Of a stretch of DNA of 7,609 bases, positions 1 to 5,125 are shown piece after piece. The notes beneath the pieces were generated by a model, which saw nothing but the letters and a program-made list of their open reading frames with translations, had not been told where the DNA came from and did no database searches. The DNA comes from Christensenella sp. UBA1385 (GTDB taxonomy: Bacteria; Bacillota; Clostridia; Christensenellales; Aristaeellaceae). The translations under genes and the position numbers were made by a program. Each line of letters starts with the position of its first letter. Position 1 is the stretch's first letter. The stretch spans positions 1-7,609 of the forward strand of contig DBQV01000065.1 of the NCBI GenBank assembly GCA_002305755.1, written 5' to 3'.

Positions 1-36
1 CATATTTGCTGTTTCCGGTTGCAGAAAAAAAGAAAA

Positions 37-609
37 TCATGATAATCCCCCCAGTAAATAATGCAGAGCTTCAAGCGCGGCTTCCTTCGGCATTTGTTCT
101 CTACGGATAAAACACCACTCCAGCATCATCTGGATCGTGTTTCCATAATGCTCTGCCATCAGTTCATAGGGAACCGCATATTTCTCGGAGCACGGGCTGT
201 TTACAATGATGCTGTAGATCTGTTCCCGGATATACTTCCTGAGTGATTCTGCAAAGCGCCCGTCCATCGGATTGTGTTTCATGATTTTCTCAATGGCAGC
301 CCGATAGCCGGACAAATAGGTGTAGCACCGTTCAAACAGGGCAGAGGTCCTTTCTTCCGCCGGAATGGATGGATAATCATCGATCACGATGTCACTTGCT
401 ATCTTTTGCCAGCAGTCATTCAGCAGGTCATAAACATCGTCGAAGTAATTGTAGAAAGTAGCCCTCGGATAATTCGCCTTCTCGCAAAGTTCACGCACCG
501 TGATGTTTTCAATGCTCGTTTCGGTCAATGCCTCGAACAAGACCCGTGAGAAATCCTCAAGGGTCCTTTGCGCAAACCTTGTCATCCTTTTGCTGAAATC
601 ATGCTTCAC
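37..609 (-). CDS. TetR/AcrR family transcriptional regulator
   Basis: A 190-residue one-domain-plus-ligand-domain repressor, the usual TetR size. The N-terminal DNA-binding part is visible: a first helix around residues 12-30 (QRTLEDFSRVLFEALTE), then a helix-turn-helix at about 36-56 containing TVRELCEKANYPRATFYNYF, with the family's typical TFYNYF ending of the recognition helix. The remaining helices (about 65-187) should form the dimer and ligand domain; this part varies too much to name a ligand. The start is GTG (609-607), preceded by GAGGTG (619-614) 4 nt upstream. That site lies in the 11-nt gap after the SDR stop codon, so translation may be coupled to the upstream reductase gene. 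Being second in the SDR operon suggests that it autoregulates and controls the reductase, probably through the palindrome at 1471-1494 (inference). A T-rich run (36-22 on this strand) follows the stop, but I see no hairpin before it. Family call is firm; target and ligand are unknown. Confidence 0.9.
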   Translation of the reverse strand: MKHDFSKRMTRFAQRTLEDFSRVLFEALTETSIENITVRELCEKANYPRATFYNYFDDVYDLLNDCWQKIASDIVIDDYPSIPAEERTSALFERCYTYLSGYRAAIEKIMKHNPMDGRFAESLRKYIREQIYSIIVNSPCSEKYAVPYELMAEHYGNTIQMMLEWCFIRREQMPKEAALEALHYLLGGLS

Positions 610-620
610 GGATCACCTCA

Positions 621-1373
621 TCAAAACATTCCTTCTGTTGCCTTGATCATCATGGCATGGGGAACGATCTTGCTGACAATTCGGTATCCCTTGTAAAACC
701 ATCCCGGCGTGTAGAAACCTTTTCCGGCGGATGCTTGTTTCAGCGATGTCCGCGTAATCTTCTTCAGGCTAAGATACGGGAGACGTCCGGCCTTTTCTCC
801 ATCGCCGCCTCTCACATTCATTTCCGTATCCATGTTGCCGGGAGAAAGCACCATGACGTTGATTCCTTTTTTCTTGAGCTCCGCCCGGAGCGCCTGACCG
901 TGAAACCTGGCATAGGCTTTTGCCGCACTGTACACAGCCTGTCCTACGACTGGCACAAACGAAGATACAGAACCGACGATCACCGCATAGCTGCCTTTGT
1001 TCATATACGGAATACAGACCCGGTTCACAAGCGTCATTGCCTTAATATCAAGGTCAATCATCATGTCGATATCCTTTTCGGACATATCCTCAAACAACCC
1101 GCAGCTGCAGTACCCCGCGTTGTTGATCAGGATCTGTATGTTCGCCCGCTCTTCTTCGAGCATTTTCTTCAGCTCTGTAAATGACTTCCTGTCCGTGAGA
1201 TCCATCGGGACAGGACGGACATGAGCTGGCGCGCACTCTTTTGCCAGCTCCTCCAATCGTTCCTTTCTTCTGGCTACTACCCAGATTTCATCCACATCGT
1301 TCTGTTCGGCCACAGCTCTGGTAAACTCCGCGCCAAGCCCCGATGACGCGCCGGTGATCACTGCAATGTTCAC
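621..1373 (-). CDS. SDR family NAD(P)-dependent oxidoreductase
   Basis: A 250-residue classical short-chain dehydrogenase/reductase, soluble and single-domain. Visible motifs: the Rossmann cofactor loop TGASSGLG (residues 7-14), the acidic MDLTD after the third strand (57-61), NNAG (84-87), the catalytic serine S135 in VGSVSS, the catalytic pair Y148-xxx-K152 (YSAAK), and the SPG turn (177-179). The basic ARR at 34-36 after the second strand favours NADP(H) over NAD(H), by the family rule. The conserved catalytic-tetrad asparagine seems to be replaced by aspartate (D109 in MIDLDIKAM). The C-terminus (about 195-250) is the substrate-binding part and gives no clue to substrate. The start is GTG (1373-1371) with AAGGAAGG just upstream (GGAAGG at 1383-1378, 4 nt spacing). 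It is the first gene of a two-gene operon with the TetR regulator. Such TetR-SDR pairs often handle a small carbonyl or alcohol compound that also acts as inducer; the actual substrate cannot be told from sequence. Confidence 0.93.
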   Translation of the reverse strand: MNIAVITGASSGLGAEFTRAVAEQNDVDEIWVVARRKERLEELAKECAPAHVRPVPMDLTDRKSFTELKKMLEEERANIQILINNAGYCSCGLFEDMSEKDIDMMIDLDIKAMTLVNRVCIPYMNKGSYAVIVGSVSSFVPVVGQAVYSAAKAYARFHGQALRAELKKKGINVMVLSPGNMDTEMNVRGGDGEKAGRLPYLSLKKITRTSLKQASAGKGFYTPGWFYKGYRIVSKIVPHAMMIKATEGMF

Positions 1374-1420
1374 AATTCCTTCCTTTGTTCAAGAAAATTC
1401 TTAGACGCATGTCCATATTT

Positions 1421-1450
1421 ATATTACAGTCGGATCCAGAAGAAAATCAA
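1421..1450 (-). promoter_or_regulatory. Candidate sigma-A promoter for the SDR-TetR operon
   Basis: On the minus strand, TTGATT (1450-1445, 4 of 6 to TTGACA) and TAATAT (1426-1421, 4 of 6 to TATAAT) are 18 bp apart in an AT-rich stretch 48-77 nt before the GTG start. The predicted transcript start is near 1414. An alternative is the TATCAT hexamer (1492-1487, 5 of 6 to the -10 consensus) inside the palindrome at 1471-1494, but it has no good -35 partner. Confidence 0.4.
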
Positions 1451-1470
1451 TCGTCATCTTTCAGCCATCG

Positions 1471-1494
1471 TCTATCTTTTTGCAAAATGATAGA
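1471..1494. promoter_or_regulatory. Near-perfect 24-bp palindrome, candidate TetR operator
   Basis: The arms are TCTATCTTTTTG and CAAAATGATAGA; 11 of 12 base pairs match, with one mismatch at 1477/1488. It lies 98 nt before the SDR start codon, in the only intergenic region of the SDR-TetR operon. TetR dimers bind palindromes of about this length close to their own promoters. It is AT-rich and not followed by a useful U-tract, so a terminator is unlikely. The link to the TetR protein is inference from position and symmetry. Confidence 0.6.
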
Positions 1495-1592
1495 AGTGTC
1501 CATCCGAGCAGTTTGCTGCCATCGTCCGCTGCCTGAATCGAATCATGCTGAACTCAAACCTTAGTGCTTTAATGGACTCGTTCTTTTCCGTG

Positions 1593-1621
1593 AAAAAGGC
1601 TGCGGAGCGTACATCCCGCAG
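1593..1621 (-). terminator. Second (distal) intrinsic terminator of the CHR operon
   Basis: Read on the minus strand, CTGCGG (1621-1616) pairs with CCGCAG (1605-1600) across a 10-nt loop, and is followed by CC and then TTTTT (1597-1593). A G-U pair can extend the stem to 7 bp. It directly follows the stronger terminator at 1654-1622 and looks like a backup for the same transcript. Confidence 0.6.
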
Positions 1622-1654
1622 AAAAACCCCGATCAGGTTTACTCCTGACCGGGG
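1622..1654 (-). terminator. Strong intrinsic terminator of the CHR operon
   Basis: Read on the minus strand, CCCCGGTCAGG (1654-1644) pairs with CCTGATCGGGG (1637-1627) over 11 bp, including one G-U pair, around the 6-nt loop AGTAAA. TTTTT (1626-1622) follows at once. On the plus strand the G-U becomes an A-C mismatch and there is no downstream T-run, so it works only for minus-strand transcripts, that is, those of the CHR pair. Confidence 0.88.
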
Positions 1655-1839
1655 AACTGCTTCAGCTAAATCTGGATTTGACGCGCACGATGTGCCCGGT
1701 TCTTACACCCGGTCAAAGAGCCGCGCCGATGTCCGCCTTCTCAACACGCTCCGTCCAGGAGAGCAATACGTCCATCCGGGCTCCGGCGGCCTTTACATAT
1801 CTTTTAGGCCTGCATCCGGGGCCTGGGTACCCGCCTCCC
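1655..1839. other. 185-bp stretch between CHR pair and its terminator; no convincing gene
   Basis: Together with 1374-1592 this makes a 466-bp gap without a recognised gene. The left part holds the SDR promoter and palindrome and the middle holds the terminators. This right part is GC-rich and lies in the 3' end of the CHR transcript. A small minus-strand reading frame (1775-1713, 20 codons, starting MDVLLSWTERVEK) has GGAG 5 nt before its ATG, and the same frame stays open back to about 1838. I do not recognise it; it may be a relic or chance. Confidence 0.4.
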
Positions 1840-1846
1840 TCAGGCC
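1820..1846 (-). repeat. Inverted repeat spanning the stop codon of the second CHR gene
   Basis: GGCCTG (1846-1841 on the minus strand) can pair with CAGGCC (1825-1820) across 15 nt that include GGGTACCC. The TGA stop (1842-1840) lies at the base of the stem. There is no U-tract, so it is not a terminator; it may be a modest 3' hairpin or chance in GC-rich sequence. Confidence 0.35.
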
Positions 1847-2415
1847 AGCCCGGCGAAGCGGAAGATCACGCCCACCACGGCGGAGGCGGCGATGGTGATC
1901 ACGGGGTGGGGCTTCCACTTTTTGATGATGAAGAAGAGCGCCGCGGCCAGGATGACGCTGCGCCACTGGATGAGATCGAACAGACGGTGGGTCTGCTCAA
2001 AGAGGGGCAGGTTGAGGATGGAGATCTGCAGCACGCTCAGGCCCGCCGCGGCGATCAGGCCCACGGAGGCGGCGCGCAGGCCGTAAAAGACAGCCTGCAC
2101 GATGGGGTTGTCGCTGAAGCGGCGCAGGAAGCGCGCGATGATCAGTACCATGATCACGCAGGGAAGCACCTCGCCCAGCGTGGCGACGATGCTGCCCAGC
2201 ACGCCCGCGGTCTTGAAGCCCGTGTAGGTCGCCATATTGATGCCGATGGGGCCCGGGGTGGACTCCGAGATGGCGATCATATCGGTGAGATCGGCCACGG
2301 TGAACCATCCGGTCGAGGCCGACAGCTTTTCAAGGAAGGGCAGCGTAGCCAGCCCCCCGCCGACGGCGAAAAAGCCTATCTTGAAGAACTCATAAAACAG
2401 CCTGAGATAGATCAT
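1840..2415 (-). CDS. Chromate transporter (CHR family), second half-size subunit
   Basis: A 191-residue hydrophobic protein, one CHR domain. The family's paired motifs are present: FAVGGGLATLP near the N-terminus (residues 16-26) and SESTPGPIGINMATYTGF (50-67), followed by hydrophobic segments at about 72-95, 107-135, 152-164 and 170-187. Full-length ChrA proteins carry two such domains in about 400 residues; short-chain forms are encoded by adjacent genes (for example YwrA/YwrB of Bacillus subtilis) and are thought to work together as an inner-membrane oxyanion (chromate, perhaps sulfate-like) transporter. The reading frame stays open upstream to 2640, but that part is an arginine-rich shadow of the neighbouring gene. 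The real start is ATG 2415-2413, which overlaps the previous stop as ATGA and has AAAGGAGG (2433-2426) 10 nt upstream. Chromate as the physiological substrate is inferred from family only. Confidence 0.9.
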   Translation of the reverse strand: MIYLRLFYEFFKIGFFAVGGGLATLPFLEKLSASTGWFTVADLTDMIAISESTPGPIGINMATYTGFKTAGVLGSIVATLGEVLPCVIMVLIIARFLRRFSDNPIVQAVFYGLRAASVGLIAAAGLSVLQISILNLPLFEQTHRLFDLIQWRSVILAAALFFIIKKWKPHPVITIAASAVVGVIFRFAGLA

Positions 2416-2957
2416 GCCTTCTTCGCCTCCTTTCTGCCCTTGTACAGCACGCCCACCAGGCCGGAGGCGACCACCAGCAGCACAGGGCTGACGTCGGTCA
2501 GCACCGACAGCAGCAGCACCGCCGCGCAGACAAGCCCGGTGACCCAGTCGATCAGGGCGCTCTTGCCCAGCTTGATGATGGCGTTGACGATCAGCACAAG
2601 CACGCACACGCGGATGCCCGCGAAGGCGTTCTGCACCCAATTGAGGTGGGAAAAGCTGCTGATGAAAGCCGCGATAAGCATGATGATGACCAGCGAGGGA
2701 AAGACCACGCCCAGCGCGGCCATGATGCTGCCGCGCGCGCCCTTGATCTTATGGCCGACAAACAGGGAGGTATTCACGGCGATGATGCCGGGCATGCACT
2801 GGCTGATGGCATAGTAATCCATCACGTCCGCCTCACTGACCCAGCCGCGCTTCTCCACCACCTCTTTCTGAAGGATGGGCAGCATGGCGTAGCCCCCTCC
2901 GAAGGTGAGCCCACCCACGCGGGCAAATGTGAGAAAAATATCCAGATAAATATTCAC
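2412..2957 (-). CDS. Chromate transporter (CHR family), first half-size subunit
   Basis: A 181-residue membrane protein, one CHR domain. Key motifs: FGGGYAMLP (residues 19-27) and SQCMPGIIAVNTSLFVG (52-68), then GARGSIMAALGVVFPS (73-88). Hydrophobic segments lie at about 76-100, 110-130 and 137-170, and the tail is basic (KGRKEAKK). The start is GTG (2957-2955): an in-frame TGA lies two codons upstream and no other start occurs before the first conserved motif. GGGGGAGG (2975-2968) is 10 nt upstream. It shares the four bases ATGA with the second CHR gene, so the two are translationally coupled and probably made in equal amounts for a heteromeric transporter. Transcription likely starts near 3003 from the promoter at 3038-3010 and ends at the tandem terminators after 1654. 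The two proteins are clearly diverged copies of the same domain. No regulator such as ChrB is adjacent. Confidence 0.9.
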   Translation of the reverse strand: MNIYLDIFLTFARVGGLTFGGGYAMLPILQKEVVEKRGWVSEADVMDYYAISQCMPGIIAVNTSLFVGHKIKGARGSIMAALGVVFPSLVIIMLIAAFISSFSHLNWVQNAFAGIRVCVLVLIVNAIIKLGKSALIDWVTGLVCAAVLLLSVLTDVSPVLLVVASGLVGVLYKGRKEAKKA

Positions 2958-3009
2958 GCGGTGTCAACCTCCCCCTGCGTGCCATATAAAAAAAGACCCG
3001 CTGAATGAC

Positions 3010-3038
3010 AGCATATGCCTGCCCGCTCCGCTTGTCAA
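3010..3038 (-). promoter_or_regulatory. Sigma-A promoter of the CHR pair
   Basis: On the minus strand there is a perfect -35 TTGACA (3038-3033), a 17-bp spacer and TATGCT (3015-3010, 4 of 6 to TATAAT). The predicted start is near 3003, giving a leader of about 45 nt before the GTG of the first CHR gene. The leader includes a run of seven T (2997-2991), but no hairpin strong enough to be an attenuator. Confidence 0.65.
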
Positions 3039-3089
3039 CCATGGCTCTCTTGCAGCCTTGTATCCCGATTGTTCTTATTGCTCCGGGGC

Positions 3090-3119
3090 CTGTAACTTCC
3101 CGCATATTAGTGCTATAGT
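3090..3119 (+). promoter_or_regulatory. Candidate extended -10 promoter of the ABC importer operon
   Basis: TATAGT (3114-3119, 5 of 6 to TATAAT) is preceded by TG one base upstream (TGC at 3111-3113), forming an extended -10 element. The -35 region is poor (CTGTAA at 3090-3095, 18 bp spacing), which extended -10 promoters tolerate. The start would be near 3126, giving a leader of about 57 nt before the ATG at 3183 with the inverted repeat at 3138-3155 inside it. Confidence 0.45.
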
Positions 3120-3137
3120 GCAACTTAATTATCCGCG

Positions 3138-3155
3138 CTGTGCATATTTACACAG
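3138..3155. promoter_or_regulatory. Inverted repeat CTGTG-N8-CACAG, candidate operator of the importer operon
   Basis: CTGTG (3138-3142) and CACAG (3151-3155) flank an AT-rich 8-bp centre; 7 of 9 pairs are symmetrical. It lies just downstream of the predicted transcript start and 27 bp before the first permease gene, where a bound repressor would block transcription. The regulator is unknown, and no regulator gene adjoins this operon. Confidence 0.4.
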
Positions 3156-3182
3156 TCAGTCGGGCAGGACGGAGGGAACGAA

Positions 3183-4124
3183 ATGGGCCGGTACATCGTC
3201 AAAAGGCTGTTGATGATGGTCTTTCTGCTGCTTGGCATGACCTTCATCGTATTTGCCAGTCTGCACCTTGCTTCCGGCGATCCTGCAGAAATGGTGGCCG
3301 GGGTCACCGCCACGCCAGAGGACATCGAGCGTGTGCGCGTCAGCCTGGGGCTGGACAAGCCCTTCCTGCTGCAGTACCTCACCTACCTGAAAAACCTCTT
3401 CACCCTCAACCTGGGCACCAGCTTCACCACCAGGCAGCCCATCGTGCAGGAAATCGCCGTGCGCCTGCCTCACACGCTCAACCTGGCCTGCGCCAGCATC
3501 CTGCTGTCCATCCTGGTGGGGGTGCCGGCGGGCATCATCACCGCGCTCAACAAGGACAGAATGCTGGACAGCGTCATCTCCACCGGCGCGATGGTGGGCA
3601 TCTCCATCCCCAACTTCTGGCTGGGCACGATGCTGATCTACCTGTTCTCCGTTGTGCTGCGCTGGCTGCCCTCGGGCGGCATGAGCGCGCCATTCTGGAC
3701 GGCCGAGGGCTTCCGCCAGGCCATCCTGCCGGCGATGGCCCTCTCCACCGCCACCATCGCCAGCTTCACCCGCATCGGCCGCTCCGCCATGCTGGAGGTG
3801 CTGCAGTCCGATTACATCCGCACCGCCAGGTCCAAGGGACTGCCGGGCAGGAGCGTGATCTACATCCACGCGCTGCGCAACGCCCTGATCCCGCTGTTCA
3901 CCCAGTTCGGCACCAGCTTCGGCGGCCTGCTGGGCGGCGCGGTCATCACCGAGCAGGTGTTCGTGGTCAACGGCATAGGCACCTACCTGATCAACGCCAT
4001 CAACACGCGCAACTACCCCGTGGTGCAGAGCACTGTGCTGATCATCGCGGGATTGTTCATCATCGTCAATCTGGCGGTCGATCTGCTCTACGTAGTGATC
4101 GACCCCCGCATCCAGTACAGCTGA
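3183..4124 (+). CDS. dppB: Peptide-type ABC transporter permease, DppB/OppB family
   Basis: A 313-residue inner-membrane permease, the usual length for DppB. The N-terminus is the family's typical short basic start plus first membrane helix (RYIVKRLLMMVFLLLGMTFIV), followed by SGDPAE (31-36) and the LGLDKPFLLQYLTYLKNL segment (55-72). Further membrane segments lie at about 98-121, 133-160, 180-196, 235-260 and 283-306. The cytoplasmic EAA-type coupling loop, which docks on the ATPase, is at about 210-240 (YIRTARSKGLPGRSVIYIHALRNAL is the core, conserved G219). The protein ends in DPRIQY, typical for the family. The start ATG has GGAGGG (3171-3176) 6 nt upstream. It is the first gene of an operon with the DppC-like permease 22 nt downstream. 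It should form the heterodimeric channel of a peptide or related (nickel, glutathione) importer; the substrate is not readable here. Confidence 0.94.
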   Translation: MGRYIVKRLLMMVFLLLGMTFIVFASLHLASGDPAEMVAGVTATPEDIERVRVSLGLDKPFLLQYLTYLKNLFTLNLGTSFTTRQPIVQEIAVRLPHTLNLACASILLSILVGVPAGIITALNKDRMLDSVISTGAMVGISIPNFWLGTMLIYLFSVVLRWLPSGGMSAPFWTAEGFRQAILPAMALSTATIASFTRIGRSAMLEVLQSDYIRTARSKGLPGRSVIYIHALRNALIPLFTQFGTSFGGLLGGAVITEQVFVVNGIGTYLINAINTRNYPVVQSTVLIIAGLFIIVNLAVDLLYVVIDPRIQYS

Positions 4125-4146
4125 CAGGCAGAAAGGAGGCAGACCC

Positions 4147-5067
4147 ATGCAGGCTGCACAGGCAGGAAAGGCTGTCATCACGCGCGAGAGGCCCCTGGCG
4201 GGCGCTTTTCGCAAGCTGTGGCAGAACAAACTGGCCACCGTCTGCTTCATCGTGCTCACGGTGGAGATCGCGGTGCTGCTGCTGGCGCCCCTGATCGCGC
4301 CCTTTGACCCGGAGGCCACCAACATCCGCGCCAAGCTTGCCCCCGGCTTCTGGGCCCAGTGGAGCCAGAACCCCAAGGAACGGGAGGCCTATCGCCCCCA
4401 GCATCCCCTGGGCACGGATCACCTGGGGCGGGACATGCTCTCGCGCCTTTTGTGGGGCGGGCGCGTGTCGCTGACGGTAGGCTTCATCTCCACGGCCATG
4501 GGCCTGTTCTTCGGTGTGATCTTCGGCATGCTGGCCGGATATTACAAGCGTCTGGACAACCCCATCATGCGCCTGATGGACCTTCTGTTCACCTTCCCCG
4601 GCATACTGCTGGCCATGCTCATCATCGCCATGCTGGGCGCCAGCACCTTCAACGCCACGCTGGCTATCAGCATCTGGTCGGTGCCCAGCTTCGCGCGCAT
4701 GGTGCGCGGCAGGGTGCTGCAGATCAGGGAGGAGGACTATGTGATGGCCATCCGCTCCTCCGGCGCGACGGACGCGCGCATCCTGCTGGCGCACGTGCTC
4801 AAGAACTGCCTGCCGCTGATCATCGTGATCGCCACCATGCGCATGGCCAGTTCCATCATCTCCATCTCCACGCTGTCCTACCTGGGCATGGGGGTTCCGC
4901 CACCAGCGCCGGAATGGGGCGGCATGATCGCCGCCGCCAAGGAATACATGTGGAAGCGCCCCAGCCTGATCGTCATCCCAGGCCTGGCCGTGATGATCAC
5001 CATCATCTGCCTGAACGTACTGGGCGACAAGCTGCGCGACATACTCGACCCCAGCCTGCGGGACTGA
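4147..5067 (+). CDS. dppC: Peptide-type ABC transporter permease, DppC/OppC family
   Basis: A 306-residue permease and the natural partner of the preceding DppB-like protein. The OppC-type N-terminal part is visible: a cytoplasmic lead, LWQNKLA (24-30), first membrane helix (31-52), then the periplasmic loop with the signature HPLGTDHLGRDMLSRLLWG (86-104). Membrane segments follow at about 107-131, 140-165, 172-186, 218-240 and 275-292. The EAA coupling loop is at 198-223 (YVMAIRSSGATDARILLAHVLKN), followed by the conserved LSYLGMGVPPPAPEWG (243-258) and LNVLGDKLRDILDP (289-302) near the end. AAAGGAGG (4132-4139) precedes the ATG by 7 nt. The periplasmic loop between helix 1 and the HPLGTD motif (about 55-85) is somewhat long, with GFWAQWSQNPKEREAYR, a feature seen in several OppC/DppC proteins. 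It is cotranscribed with its neighbours. Confidence 0.94.
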   Translation: MQAAQAGKAVITRERPLAGAFRKLWQNKLATVCFIVLTVEIAVLLLAPLIAPFDPEATNIRAKLAPGFWAQWSQNPKEREAYRPQHPLGTDHLGRDMLSRLLWGGRVSLTVGFISTAMGLFFGVIFGMLAGYYKRLDNPIMRLMDLLFTFPGILLAMLIIAMLGASTFNATLAISIWSVPSFARMVRGRVLQIREEDYVMAIRSSGATDARILLAHVLKNCLPLIIVIATMRMASSIISISTLSYLGMGVPPPAPEWGGMIAAAKEYMWKRPSLIVIPGLAVMITIICLNVLGDKLRDILDPSLRD

Positions 5068-5074
5068 TCGTCTA

Positions 5075-5094
5075 TTGCGCCGGCCGCAAGCCGG
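5075..5094 (+). repeat. Two overlapping, mutually exclusive small hairpins
   Basis: TTGCG-CCGGC-CGCAA (5075-5089) and CCGGC-CGCAA-GCCGG (5080-5094) can each form a 5-bp stem with a 5-nt loop, and they share bases so only one can form at a time. They lie in the 58-nt gap between the DppC-like gene and the binding-protein gene, 19-31 nt before its ribosome binding site. No U-tract follows. They may only protect mRNA ends, or be chance in GC-rich sequence. Confidence 0.35.
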
Positions 5095-5125
5095 ATGTGA
5101 TAAGAAACAAAAAAGGAGAACCGTC

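Noticed and set aside
1..36. Possible terminator after the TetR gene
   Set aside because: A T-rich run is present on the minus strand, but I find no stable stem before it; the real terminator is probably beyond the window edge.
2416..2640. N-terminal extension of the second CHR protein by 75 residues
   Set aside because: It lies inside the first CHR gene in another frame, is arginine-rich and lacks family similarity; the ATG at 2415 has a ribosome binding site and the conserved N-terminus.
1678..2814. Long plus-strand reading frame (378 codons) opposite the CHR genes
   Set aside because: It lies antisense to two well-supported CHR genes, its protein is low-complexity (H, G, D and R rich) and has no recognisable domain; it is a by-product of GC-rich codons on the other strand.
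2957..2967. Second TTGACA (2967-2962, minus strand) as a promoter of the CHR pair
   Set aside because: It overlaps the leader next to the start codon, and no -10 box follows at the right distance.
5075..5125. N-terminal extension of the binding protein by 17 residues
   Set aside because: It would include the AAGGAG site and place basic residues before a normal signal peptide; the ATG at 5126 has correct spacing.
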